From assembly GCA_032358255.1 (NCBI GenBank), contig JAULBX010026785.1, forward strand, positions 1 to 43,767: a stretch of DNA of 43,767 nt. The letters are read 5' to 3'. The stretch's first letter is position 1, and each line of letters opens with the position of its first letter. Source of the DNA: Heterotrichella gracilis (taxonomy: Eukaryota > Sar > Xanthophyceae > Tribonematales > Xanthonemataceae). This document shows, piece by piece, positions 23,701 to 34,399 of the stretch. The notes under the pieces are model-generated. The model was not told the DNA's origin and ran no database searches. It worked only from the letters and a program-made list of their open reading frames with translations. Both the position numbers and the translations under genes were made by a program.

Positions 23701-25586
23701 GGACAGGCGCTGCGCGGCGGCCTGCCACAGGCCCTGCGGGGTGAAGTGAAGAAGCAAGAGTTTAGGATTTAGGGCTTTAGGGTTTGTGCACAAGTATAGG
23801 GTGTTAGGGTTTGTGCACGAGTCCAGTGCTTGGGATGGGATGGTGCCATTGTCAAGAACCAATGACAGGCGCTGCGTAGATGCATGCCAGAGAGACGGGG
23901 AGCGCAAGGGTTTAGGCAAGTTTTCCCCCATGTGCGCGTGCCTAGTCCAAACCCTAACTTGATCCCTAGTCCAAACCCTAACTTGATCCCTAGCGCAAAC
24001 CCTCGCCCATCCCCTCGCCCACCTTTGCCTTGCAGTAGGCTATGTACTCCTCCACGTGCGTGGGCTCAAGCTTGAGGTAGCGCCGGTACACGCGCATGGC
24101 GGTCTCAACGGGGATGCCGGCCTGCATGATGAACTTCTGCGGAAGGGGGTGGGAGCGGGTTAAAGTCTGGTGGTGATGGGGTGGGAGCAAAGAGCCACCC
24201 CAAGCTAGGGTCTCGCCCACCACAACAGCGTGGGTGTCACTCCTGCACGCCACGGGCCAGACCCAGCTACCTCAAAAACCCAAGCCTGAGGTCCGCACCA
24301 TGTACTGCTGCCACACGCAATCGTGCTGGAGTGAAGGCTCCCCTGCAGCGCGTCACCCACGCCTGCCCCACCAGCAGCTGCAGGTAGCTTACCTACACCC
24401 TAGCTTAGGATTCACACCAAGCACAGCTGCGTCTACCTGACTACCGTACTGCCATTCCAACCCACACCATGTATGGCTGCCACATGAGATCATGCTGCGT
24501 GGCGGCAGCCCATGCTGCGCCCAGTCAAACGTCCCCCCCCTGCAAATGATCCAGCAAGGGCGCCCAACCACGAGCTGCGCATACCCTAGTCACACCCTAG
24601 CCTAGGGTCCACACCATAGACACTCCAAATGCGACTGACCACCACATAGGACTCGCACCATGTACAGCTGCCACACGCGGTCGTGCTGCGTGGCGGGCAG
24701 CGCGGCCAGGGCGCGGTCGAACGCCCGCCTGCAGCGCGTGACCCAGGCCTGCCCCACCAGCAGCTGCAGGTAGTCCAGCCACACGCGCGGCATCTTGTGC
24801 ATGGACACCAGCGCGCGCTCGTAGGTGTTGTTCAGCGCCTCCATGGCGGGGTGGTTGAGGGCCAGGCCGCGCACCGCCAGGCGGCGCTCCGCCAGGTAGG
24901 CGTGCCATAGCTGGGAAAAGGGGAGGGCACGAGTGAGGAAGGGGTGCGTTTGAGTTGACAAGGTGTCAGTAACAACCCGCCCACCCACTGACCCCACCAC
25001 CTGCCCATGCATGCATAGTTAACTGACCCTGCTGGTGCAGGTCTTGGGCCAGAAGGATGGCAATGCTTTGGAAGCTACTGCACCACCAGATGACCTGCCA
25101 TATTCTGCTGCTTGTGTGTAGTGCATACAGCTCTATGCAGGCAGCGATGGCGCCTAGTGGGCCGATATGCACATATGTGCCCAATCATCACCCGTGTGGT
25201 GGCCTCGCGGGGTTGATGACCCCGTGACAAGAGGCCCATCTACATGCATGCATATAGAACACATCTACAAGCAGTGCGGATGGCCCAGCAAATGAGGCTC
25301 CCACCACCCCATATGCATGCATATGCCCATTCCCCCATCCCACCTTGTAGCTCCCGGGCAGCGCGCTCAGCGCGCGTTCGTACAGCAGGTACCTCCGCTT
25401 GGCGGGAGCGTCCTTCCTTGCCTCCAGGTAGCGCCACCACATCTTGAGCGAGTAGGGGTTCCGCAGGAGCTCCTCTTCGTACAACAGGTCATCATCCTGG
25501 GGGAGCAGGTCGTCAAACGAGGAGCTGGCTCCGTTGCTGGCGACCGCCGAGGTGGAAGCTGCGGCTGGCTCTGGTGGCTCCACCAT
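17764..25586 (-). CDS. SYF1: pre-mRNA-splicing factor SYF1 / XAB2 (HAT-repeat protein)
   Basis: Fourteen exons, all in phase: 25586-25344, 24910-24659, 24136-24023, 23733-23542, 23139-22871, 22438-22261, 21824-21582, 21213-21034, 20885-20715, 20103-19921, 19508-19357, 19042-18864, 18692-18510, 17972-17764 (915 residues, slightly longer than animal XAB2). SYF1 is a scaffold of the Prp19-associated/NTC part of the spliceosome; in animals XAB2 also links to transcription-coupled repair. Family signatures run in order: NPYSLKMWWRYLEARKDA near the N-terminus, LWHAYLAERR, ADYYIRRGLFESARDVYEE, NPHNVHEWHKRA, FEESFKAYERGVAAFKYP, YGGKKLERARDLF, LGEIDRARAIY, FWQDWNEFEVAHGNEET, and a C-terminal NPEEIALGEDDDDEE acidic stretch followed by ALERFKKRK. 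The repeats are tandem HAT/TPR-like helices over the whole length. The donor of exon 2 (ATG|GTGCGA) was chosen by alignment to the family. A Gly/Val-rich insert precedes the NPEE motif. Confidence 0.95.
18061..18117 (-). repeat. intronic copy of exon 14 5' edge
   Basis: Repeats 17932-17990, the acceptor and first codons of the last SYF1 exon (GGGCAATCTCCTCGGGGTTG). Minus-strand translation retains NPEEIALG. It could act as a decoy acceptor. Confidence 0.88.
18269..18340 (-). repeat. intronic copy of exon 13 3' edge
   Basis: Imperfect copy of 18505-18580, the Gly-rich end of SYF1 exon 13 with its donor, embedded in a C-rich, low-complexity intron. Confidence 0.75.
19559..19722 (-). repeat. 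intronic copies of exon 11 5' edge
   Basis: Segment 19559-19642 is a close copy of 19432-19513; on the minus strand it still reads TPPHNLADADCRTLCLR. A shorter copy of the acceptor side lies at 19690-19722. The first copy could be spliced as a longer or alternative exon. Confidence 0.9.
20510..20572 (-). repeat. intronic copy of exon 9 3' edge (SYF1)
   Basis: Repeats 20711-20770 (CCTCGTCAATCGCCTGCCTG), the end of the exon encoding RARDLFRQAIDE with its donor. Confidence 0.88.
21270..21530 (-). repeat. intronic copies of exon 8 5' edge and exon 7 3' edge (SYF1)
   Basis: Segment 21270-21345 carries decayed copies of 21180-21225 (start of exon 8). Segment 21418-21530 is a diverged copy of 21581-21680 (end of exon 7, RATAAPDVMPRYE). 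Both borders of one intron have been copied into it. Confidence 0.82.
22064..22125 (-). repeat. intronic copy of exon 6 3' edge (SYF1)
   Basis: Direct copy of 22250-22320, the end of the exon encoding TEAVKTVDVEK with its donor. The intron around it is AT-rich, unlike most introns here. Confidence 0.88.
22536..22622 (-). repeat. intronic copy of exon 6 5' edge (SYF1)
   Basis: Diverged copy of about 22360-22440 (GCATGCTCTGGCGCAGCTTG), the acceptor side of exon 6. Exon 6 therefore has decayed copies on both sides. Confidence 0.8.
23365..23435 (-). repeat. intronic copy of exon 4 3' edge (SYF1)
   Basis: Copy of 23536-23610; on the minus strand it reads ATDAILSAGIRHYTDD, mirroring the true AVDAILRAGIRRYTDE and donor. 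Confidence 0.88.
23822..23895 (-). repeat. intronic copy of exon 4 5' edge (SYF1)
   Basis: Copy of 23680-23735. Minus-strand translation LWHASTQRLSLVLDNGT mirrors the true LWQAAAQRLSLVLDDDT. Confidence 0.88.
24294..24580 (-). repeat. two intronic copies of exon 2 3' edge (SYF1)
   Basis: Segments 24294-24392 and 24464-24580 are degenerate copies of 24652-24770, the end of exon 2 (DRVWQLYM). Both begin near a CACCATGTA-like donor border and diverge progressively, consistent with successive duplication. Confidence 0.83.
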
Positions 25587-26483
25587 TGTGACCAGCGTGT
25601 GTGAGGTGGTAGGGAGCAGGCCCGGTTTGATCCTCCTCAGGGTTCAAAGCTGGCCATTGGGGTGGGAGGCTGGGTGAGGGTGGCAAGGTGGGCTTCCCTC
25701 CCCAGGCGGGTTTTCAAGTTGTAGTTTTTTGTATCGAAGGCTGTACTTCCTTACGGCTGCGTATACGTACGTGGCTGGCTGGCAACTTGAAGGCAAGGGA
25801 GAGGTGGGTTTCACTCGAGTCCACGGCTCCTACATGCAGAGCTGGACTGGTCGAGCCTGGTGCACACCAGAGAGTACTGCCTGACTCAGCTGAAGATAAG
25901 CAGGGAGCTGCTTGTCAGGGTACCAGCACCGTTGGCGTGTTAGTACTGTAGCCAGCCCAAAAAGATTTTGGCAATTGCTGGATGTTGCCAACAGCTGCGG
26001 GGAGGTACAACATTATTTTTTCCGTCTCCCCTTGCGCCGCTCAGACTTCCGCCGGCCGGGCGCGCAAGCGATCGCCCGATCGAATGTCGTCATGCCCGCC
26101 CGCGGCGCGCAGACGGACCCCTCGCACAGATACGCCTTTCAAGGCGCACGATGAGCCGGCTGGTGAACAGCTGACCATGCATCGAGGACAACGCGCACTT
26201 TTGGAAAAAGTACAGGTACCTTTTCGTCGCTTTTTGAACCTGTGGCCCAGCGAAGACGACCACGACAGCAAGAACTGCAGCAATCCTTTTGGGACAAAGC
26301 CTTCTAGAAGGATACGCGAGCGTCAAACGACACCAACCCGAGCCAAACCTTCGCCTGCTTATCTGCAACGCTGAACCTAGAACAGTGGCACAACTTACAG
26401 ACAGTCCTGTGTTGTGGCCGAGCGACCTTCGTAGGCGAGGTCCCTGTTGCATTGGGCTTTTGTTCAGACAACACAACCCCACC
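25587..26483. other. intergenic upstream of SYF1
   Basis: Upstream region of the SYF1 gene. I see no convincing exon or motif. The short frames here lack the third-position bias of the flanking genes. Confidence 0.4.
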
Positions 26484-26714
26484 ATGACTGCCGCCACCCA
26501 GCAGCCCACCATCAGTGTTCACCGCACCATGCTGGTGAATGACGAGCGCTTCAACCCAGACGTGGCCTGGCAGCGGTGGGTAGGGTGGAGCGTGAAGAAA
26601 GGCGTGCGGCTACACAGGTCGGCAAGCTTGGCCAACATGGCGACTGAGCTCCTGCCCGTGAACGACAGCAACTCCTCCGTAGCAGTTGGTAGAGCATCCT
26701 CGGTGGACCAGTGA
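26484..26714 (+). CDS. small hypothetical protein, 76 residues
   Basis: ATG in a good eukaryotic context (CACCATGACTGCC) opens a 76-residue frame ending at TGA 26712-26714. Codons in its first two thirds end strongly in G or C, like the confirmed exons nearby and unlike neighbouring random frames. The product is polar, with MLVNDERFNPDVAWQRW in the middle, and has no membrane segment. I recognise no family. It is divergent with the SYF1 gene (start-to-start about 0.9 kb). It could be a single-exon small gene or one exon of a longer gene: a GTAGGG donor-like site falls inside it at about 26580. Confidence 0.4.
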   Translation: MTAATQQPTISVHRTMLVNDERFNPDVAWQRWVGWSVKKGVRLHRSASLANMATELLPVNDSNSSVAVGRASSVDQ

Positions 26715-28979
26715 GGCCTTTTGCCGGCGTTATCAGCTACATGCTGCCGTTTCCAGTATAGAAATTTGCCACACAGGGTCCAACTGTCTGAGGTGGGTGG
26801 TCTCACATGCCCCCAGGCATGCGGCAGGTTGTCGCGACATGTCGATAGTTCACACTCACCACCCAGACCGCCACTGGGCGGCTGCAAGACTCGTGTTTAT
26901 TTATTGCTCAACCTTTCCGTTGGGGTTTGGGACGCGCTTCGTATAAGAAGAGCTATAAATGGTGTTGCCAGTTGTTTTATGTTGCTGTTTTTGCTGTAGC
27001 TACCTATTTTCCAGCGCTCGAATTTGTTCCAGCGTTTGGTATCCCATATTGGGCTGGACTCCCAGCTATATTAACGGGGGTTTTCTTCTACCGCGCGTCC
27101 CCGCTACATGGAACACACTCTTGTTGCCACTGCCGTATGGGCACTGCCACGTTGAGCACTCACGAGAGGCCAGCACGCGTACCCTTTGTTGAAACGGGAA
27201 TAACTATTTATTGGGCAAAGTAACTGCCAGCAGAAAGGTTTGCAGTGCTCTGGAACACGTTTTCCTGTGCCTGGCATGTTTCAAGACCACGCCCCCAAAC
27301 TTTGTTTTTCATGCTGGGCCCTTTTATTATCATTTGAATTGGTTCATATTTTATCCGCTCTGCTTGCGCACAGCCAAGGGAAAGTTTTGTATTCATTCCT
27401 TCCAGCTGCACCTGAGAGGATTAAGCATCAAGGACGTCACCAGTGGTCATGGTTAGGGTTTCAATTCACATGCTCTGATGAGCTGCACACCCTAGCCCCG
27501 AACAGATACCCCCCTGTCTTGCCAACATCCAACCAGTGTGTTTGCTAGCACACAGTCAGTTGGGTGCCAAATGGCATCCCTGTAACCACGTTCAAACAAC
27601 AGTATTGCAACGGTTTTTGTGGTTGTGGACCCCTTACCAATGTGTACCTACACTGCCAGTGCGCCGCACTTGGGCTGCAACCTTGACAAAGTGTGCAGGT
27701 TGATACCTTGCCCTTTTGCAGCGGACCCGGTGCAAAGGCCTTTGCACGTGGGTACAGCACCCAGAGGCCAGGGTGGAAATGATTGTCTGCGCCCAGGGCC
27801 CTCATGCCAGGCAATGGGAGGAATGTGGTTGCATGCTTTTGGTTGCGGCGTGACACGACACACTGCCAATTGCCAAGTGACTTGTAAGAGTCAGTTACAC
27901 ATGTTCCATCCTTGTACGGCATGTTACATCAGTAGCCATCGCACCGGTGTGCAAGCATACCATAGGGGCATTTCCAGGATGACCAAACTACCCTTAGCTA
28001 GGGTAACGTTGGCTGGTACTACCCTGCTAGTGGTGTACCTGGTACGCTACTAGCCTGCCCGTGGTATACCTGGTATGCTCAGTGAGCGCTCGTAGTTGCG
28101 TCAGGATGCCACTGCATGATGCTGCCATTACTAATTGTCAATGATGGCCAGACTGGGTGTAGACAGTCACTGGGGTTGACAAAGCCTTGGAGCCAGGGTT
28201 AAGCCTTGGAGCCAGGGTTGAGCCAGGGTTAAGCCTGCTGAGCAGTCCCTGCAAGTTGTTGTGCACCGTCGCTGGGTTGTTATTCACCCTACTCAGCTAT
28301 AGCTGCGCGTCAAGCAGTGCTAGCTTTCTGGCCCCAACCATGCATGCCCCAACCATGGTGTGCACCGAGTGTTACTGTGGTCTGAAGAGGCTCTGAAGTA
28401 TTTTAAAACCAATGGTTGCATGACTGGATGACCCCCTAGCAGGATCGCTTTTGCCAGACTCACTTTGAAGAGGCTCAGACATGGTGCGTTACTGCTGCTG
28501 CGGCATGAAACTGGAAATTAGCGCATCATTTTACCAGGGAGGGGTACTTGTGGTGGTGGGGGGTGTTCATCCACATTTTCTAGAGAGATTGGAGGAATGC
28601 AGTATGTAAAGATGCCTGAAATTCTAGTTAACTTTATGTGCTTCACATGACCATGCTGCACATTATCACCACCTGTGGCATCTAGGAGTAACTAGGAGAA
28701 ACTGTTTATGGGGTCCCAAATTAGATGTGGCCTTGACTAGCCTCGCGCATGATCAAGAGAGATCTGTTCAACAGGCTGGACGGTGTGCTGATTGTCATTT
28801 CCTTATTGGTTCATGAACACGCCCGTTGATTGCATCTTTGAATGAATTATCATGCATTTACTCGTTGTTTGGTTGTTCTGAACAAGTAAATCACTGATTG
28901 CAAGGGCATGCACCAAGGCAGGCGGTGTCCCAGGGTATCCCTTTCAGGTGTTAGACAGCTATATATATGTGCAAGGCAC
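26715..28979. other. no gene seen
   Basis: No convincing exon. Minor tandem repeats only: a 31-bp unit containing TGGTATACCTGGTATGCT-like sequence at about 28030-28080, and GCCTTGGAGCCAGGGTT twice near 28181-28220. Confidence 0.4.
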
Positions 28980-29420
28980 ATGCGTCCCCAAAGCCCAGCA
29001 TACGCCCAATCCCCTATCGCAGTTGTACCCCCTCCCCCTGGGATCTACATTGCAGTGTATGCATGCAGGCCTGTCACCGTCGCCCTTGTGGACCTAAATT
29101 CTACTGTGTAACACCCTAAACACGGTATGCCTCCCTGGCTGCCTGCGTGCCCGGCAGGCTAAATCCGCCCCCTACCGCAGGGCCTGCGCATATAAGCAGT
29201 GCCTACAGGCGCCCCTTATGGACCTGAATCCAAACCCTAAACACAGTATGCCTCCCCGGCTGCTCCATAATATTGCCTAGATATGCCCCCCAGGGGTAGG
29301 GCCGCAGGGCCTGCGCATACCGGTACCTGCAGTGCAGTAGATGCCTGCAGGTGCCCTTTGTGGACCCAACCCCAAATTCTAAACCCTAAACCGTAACACA
29401 GTGTGCCCCCAATGGCTGCC
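28980..29420. repeat. imperfect tandem repeat, period about 130 bp
   Basis: About three and a half diverged units, each with ...TGCAGGGCCTGCGCATA..., ...TTGTGGACC..., CCCTAAACACAGTATGCCTCC. CCCTAAA telomere-like motifs mark the unit borders. The array runs directly into the left arm of the segmental duplication. Confidence 0.75.
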
Positions 29421-31590
29421 TCCGTGCCTAGACCTAAACCACAAACCCCATGCCTACTCCTACCTGCATCCGTTAGGTGCATATTACCAGCGCTGAATAC
29501 TCCTGCAGCCATAGCCCAATGCCTGCATCTGTTGCAAATGGCATCCCCTGGTAAGAATGCACACCATGATGGGGTAAAGTGGAGTACAGATCTGATGTGC
29601 CCTCACTCACTGCGATGTTGTCAAATTGAAACAGACAATTCTGAAGAAAGTGACACACCAGGATGGTCCATTGGCACAACAATGCGACACTGCAGTCCAT
29701 GGGCCTACTATGGACCGGGCTGGTGAAGGTAAGACCCCAAAACCCTTTCAAGGGGCGATAACCCTTGCATCCAATTTTTTGCCTGGTGCTCCTAGACCAG
29801 ACAATAGCATTGGATGGACCCCAAACACTGTTCGCAGCGCTCAGGTCCTGGATATGTACAAAACCCCGAACTTCGAGCTCTGCAACCATACTTCAAGAGT
29901 CTTTATGTGAAGTTGCACTCTGGTCACCAGTTAGAAGTTAAAGTTTTTATGGACCACGCACCGGGTGCTAATTAAGTTGAACTAGTATACTGTACTATCG
30001 CTTCGACGTGGCAACCTCGAGGTCTGGTCAGAAGGACCTGAGTGGCCTTGGCATGGCATTGCGCACTGCGGCTGTAGCCCAAGCCTGGCCTGGTTGCCTC
30101 CCGGAGGGCCTTGCAATTGCATGCAACTTCAATCCAGACTGTTTTACCACGAGCAGACTGAGTCACTGATTCAAGGAGGACATGCAGGTTGGTCTGACCG
30201 TTGATCAATTAGTTTGGGCCAGGCTTAAGCCTTGACAATAACATAGCAATATCTCTTTAGTACTACTAAAGGGAACTTTGAAGCTGACAGCCTGTTCGTA
30301 TGTGTTGTTAGCCAGTGCTCACACTCAGTAACGGTTAACCTCGGAGGGCACTATCAGGCTGATTCTGTCTTAGCAGAGTGTGTACTTGGCTGGTCTCAGA
30401 CTACTGAGTACACACTGTGAGGCTCTGCCAGTGGCTGATATTGGCAAACAACACTGTGATGATCACAGAGCCTGAGCTAGTCTAGTATGCGATACTAGTG
30501 ACTATACACTCATGTGCACATTCAACTGCACTGTACATCATACATGTTATTGACTATCAGTGGTTCAGCTCACCTTCCCATACTGGAAGAGCTCCTGACT
30601 GCCATACTGGCAGGACTCATGCACAGCCAGAATCTACTCCAGTAGGAGGTATTAGCAAGCTGAATTCATGATAACGATTGACAAGGGTGCTGTCCTCTGA
30701 GCTAGTCACTCTGGCAACTGCCCCGCATGGTACCGATTGCACGCCTCACACTTGAAGCCCCTAGAAGGGCATTGGTACTGTGCACCTAGGCATGGGGCAT
30801 GATGATTCGAATTCACGATTCAATTTGGATGCCAGTATCAACAGTGCTGGCAGGCTGCCCATATCAACAGCGGATGCATTAGGCTAAGCATATGCAATAT
30901 TGTCCGGGACTCTAACAGTTAGTTAGTCACTAAATTACTATGAAAGGAATCATATGGGTGACCAATATGACTTACATGAATTTATTGCCAAGCGCTCCCG
31001 GGGCGGTAGTGGCACAAATCATTATCACCGCGCCAATCAGGTTTTCATGAAAATAAATGTTGCGTGCTTTGTTTGCAAACCACTGAGTGCACCAGATGCG
31101 CAGGCCTGCTCACTTCCTCAGACCACACATTCCTTGCATGCTACAGGTGGAGGAATATTACATCATACACACCCGTGCATGAACCGCATGCTTCAACAGT
31201 CCATGATGGGTTGGATGGTGACCATGCATGATCACCATCTAGTAAATGCGCTGTTAAAGTTCAAACAGAAGCAAATGCACACTTCCTTCCTTCCTGCAGG
31301 GTGACCTCAGTCAAGCTTGCACCTTCCCCGACCCCAGCTCCTGGAGCAGTTGCGGCGTAGCCTCTGGCTTGGGGACAAGGCTTCAGGCGGGGCACGGCCT
31401 GGCTGGCGGTAAGCATGCACTGGGAGCTAAACCCTCAACCCTTAACACATTGATGGGGCGCCTGGATCATGGTCACCTGGCACGTATGTGACGCATGCGC
31501 AGTGTGCAGCGCTGCCATGAGCTGCAGAGGGTGACTTGGTGCATGCAATATTCTGAAGCAAGCTGTGTGTAGTGCATAGGCCTGCACTAC
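29380..31590 (+). repeat. segmental duplication, arm A
   Basis: Collinear, diverged copy of 34400-36770. Matching landmarks: GACAATTCTGA...GAAGTGACACACCA (29633/34732), AACCCTTTCAA...CCCTTGCAT (29740/34845), ATTCACGATT (30815/35744), TTCCTTCCTGCAGGGTGACC (31284/36477 region), TGGCTGGCGGTAAGCATGCA (31400/36590) and ACGCATGCGCA (31492/36660). Overall spacing is about 5.1 kb. Best conserved is an exon-like block at 31302-31410 bounded by a CAG acceptor and GTAAGC donor. Confidence 0.85.
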
Positions 31591-31607
31591 ATGTATAACA
31601 TGAATAT

Positions 31608-31670
31608 AAATCCATCCATCCCATCCATCCATCCATCCCATCCATCCATCCATCCCATCCATCCATCCCT
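31608..31670. repeat. CCAT microsatellite
   Basis: ATCC/CCAT tetranucleotide array with periodic single-base interruptions giving a longer higher-order period. It lies at the end of arm A of the segmental duplication, between the exon-like block and the first methyltransferase exon. Confidence 0.95.
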
Positions 31671-32030
31671 TATAAATATATATGCCGTGTTAAGCATATT
31701 CTTTTGCTTGCCGCTTCCTCTCGCATGTGCCCCTAACGACAGACAATCTGCGTCTTTGAACATGACAGAGTTGAAATGCTATCCCAATTTTGCCATAACA
31801 GCAACTTTACTAGGAATGAAAAGACAAAAATGGACCCATTGTGTTTATCATCGATGATGACATGCAGCTTGAACCCCATCTTTTTCTCCTCGCAGGCAGC
31901 CCAAAGGTTCCAGAGGTCCCACCCCCAGACCCGAAATGGCGGCCCCCGCCCCGCCCGTTATCCGCTCTGCAATTGAAGCCCCTGCCCCGGCCCTCACCAA
32001 CCCCGTGATGCCACCGCCGTCCAAGTGGCC

Positions 32031-33873
32031 ATGGGGCGGGCAGTCGAGACGACCCTTTCTGACGGCATCATCTACGATCCCCTGGCACGTGCATTCTGCC
32101 TGCCAGATGGGGCGCAGGGTGAGCAAGGTACGAGGGCAATTTGGGGATGATGCAGGGTGGACCAGTGGCACCAGGTGTTGCCAGCCCATGCATATGTACA
32201 TTCCCACGTGTGGCAGGTATGCAACTATTAAAAGGAAAAATGAAAAACAAAGTAAACAGCTCGCATGCAAATTGTAACTGTGCCCAGCACGTGCGCGCCC
32301 ACCCCTCTTGTTCACCCAACTCCCCCTGGGCCACCACACATATCCCTCACCAATCCGCTGCTTACCTTCCTCTCCGCCTGCCGTGCCGTGCAGCCCCCTC
32401 CCCTCCAGCCAGTGCCACCCCGCGCATGGTCAATTTCATCGCCCTCCGCGCGCAATTCATCGATGACCAGCTCATGGGCGCCCTGGCTGCTATAAGGCGT
32501 TGCAGGTTGACACCTGGCAGTGGAGCACCTCAACCACCCAAGGTAGGCACATGCACACGCATGGCGCCTGCCATTGTGGCATGAGTTTAGAGTTTGTCAA
32601 ACAAATTGCCAGAGCCAGTACCATGCAAATGCAGTCATCCAAATCAAATCCGAGTTCCCTAAGCCCCTGTGATGTACTGAACCTGGTCCAGGTCGCGGAC
32701 TTTAATATATCATGTGACATATTAAGGTCATCCGGACTGAACCACAGCCACAATCCCAATAATGTGCATAGAAACCAACCGTTGGCACACACCCCACCAG
32801 GCCCAGGTTGTGCTCCTGGGTGCCGGCATGGACTCACGTGCCTGGCGCCTGCCGCTGGGTGCTGACGTGGCATGGTTTGAGGTGGACCGCGCTGACGTCA
32901 TCGACTACAAGCTGAGTCAGCTGGAGGCAATCAGGGCGCAGACAAATGGCAAGGAGGGGAGATGGAATGCCAGGTTCAGTATATTACAATTCGTTGCCTG
33001 CCCAATGCCCAATGCCCAAAGTTTGCGCACTGAGGTTGGTTGCTCACTTTACTCACCCCAACCCAAACCCCACCTCTCACACACAACGTGTCTGTGCTGG
33101 TGTGGTGCCAAGTCCTCTGCTACAATATCATCCACCCTGTTAGTACCTGAAAACAAACCCTTTGGGCTTGCATCCATATCTTCTAGCATGCACGGATTCA
33201 CAGATTTAGAAGATTATTCCTATGTGGAACATTACCGTACACCTTTGCCCATTTTATCTCACCCCAAAAACATCACCCTTAACCCTTAAAACCATTATGT
33301 GTGGTTCTTGAAACCATATTTGTGGTTCTTGAAACCCTAAACCCTAACCCATTCCATGCATGCAGGTTCCCCCTGCTCACCAGCTCCTACACCCCTGTGG
33401 CTGCTGATTTCACACATCCCCTGTGGTTCATACACCTCACCGCCGCCGGCTGGGACCACTTGGCCCCCACCGTCTGGGTGGCCAAGGGCCTGCTCTACTA
33501 CCTCAAACCACAGCAGGCGGAGGCGCTCCTTCAGTCCCTGGCCACTCAATCAACCCCCGGCAGCAGCCTCATCTTCACCATGCTGAACCAGGCGTCGCAT
33601 GATGTGATGCTGGCGGCTTGCCAGCCTGGAGGGTTCTTGGAGCATATCAAGAGCATGATCGAGTCATTCGCCTGGGCTGTTCCTGGGGATAGGGGGGAGG
33701 TGTTGATGGAGTATGTTAGGAAAAACCGGTGGGGAGGGGAGAGCGATGGTGGCAGTGTTGATGTTGTGGAGGTCCATGATGCTGCCACCATGTATGGTGT
33801 GCGGCTGCGCTCCCAGGGGAGCAACTCTGCAGGGGAGGAGGCCAGGTATTACGTGGTGACTGCTGGTCTGTAG
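32031..33873 (+). CDS. SAM-dependent methyltransferase, LCM (PF04072)/TIGR00027 type, first exon disrupted
   Basis: Exons: ?-32118, 32394-32542, 32801-32973, 33366-33873; junctions 1-2, 2-3 and 3-4 agree in phase. Motifs: DATAVQVAMGRAVETT (from 32007, typical family start), RAQFIDDQL, the SAM-binding VVLLGAGMDSRAWRLPL, acidic WFEVDRADVIDYKLSQL, and GLLYYL near the PTVW-like segment. From Met 32031 the product is 305 residues, close to family size. A strong acceptor (TTTTTCTCCTCGCAG) puts the first exon start at 31896, but the domain frame has an in-frame TGA at 31974-31976. The frame open from ATG 31936 runs out of register by one base. This is either a base-call/assembly indel in the C-rich stretch, use of the later Met 32031, or a young pseudogene. 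Substrate unknown: family members methylate carboxyl or hydroxyl groups on varied targets. A TGTAA motif lies at about 34495, which would give a 3' UTR of about 0.6 kb if used. Confidence 0.75.
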
Positions 33874-34399
33874 ATATGAACACCAACCTGAGTATCAAGA
33901 CACTACAAGACTTAACCCTGGCCCCGTTTACGGTGTGCCATGCTGACAAACATACTGAAAAGTTTACTTGGGTTACTCAAGTGCAGGCACGTAGGGATCC
34001 TGGAAGGATCAGCGTTTTCAAGTTTTCCGAAAAAGCTCAGCATAGATTGCCCACGCCTTGCAAGGCTGCTGCATCCACTCTGTGGCCGTTACTGTAGTCC
34101 TTGTGTCTTGAATAGTGTTTGGCATGTTTAAATAAACTTGAGCAAGGTCAGGCTGGGTGACGTTGTACCATTCAAGCCGTTGTCATGCCACAAGACGTAT
34201 TCAGGACATAAATGGGAGGTACTAATGCTGCATTGTGGGATTTTAGAACCTTGTTTAGCAGAACCAGGGGGTATTCTGTGTAGCAGTTGACTGCAATTGC
34301 AACCCTTGAGCACTGGGTGCATAAATATGGTCTGCGCGCATGTGCATATCTTGGGCATTTGTGGGTTAGCACTGTTTGACAGTCTTGCTGCTGCTGCAG

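Noticed and set aside
30954..31304. 116-codon plus-strand open frame before the methyltransferase
   Set aside because: It runs into an intron-like tract and the exon acceptor at 31301, and is not conserved as a frame in duplication arm B.
31608..31670. coding of a short MDGWMDGW-type repeat protein on the minus strand
   Set aside because: It is simply a translated CCAT microsatellite.
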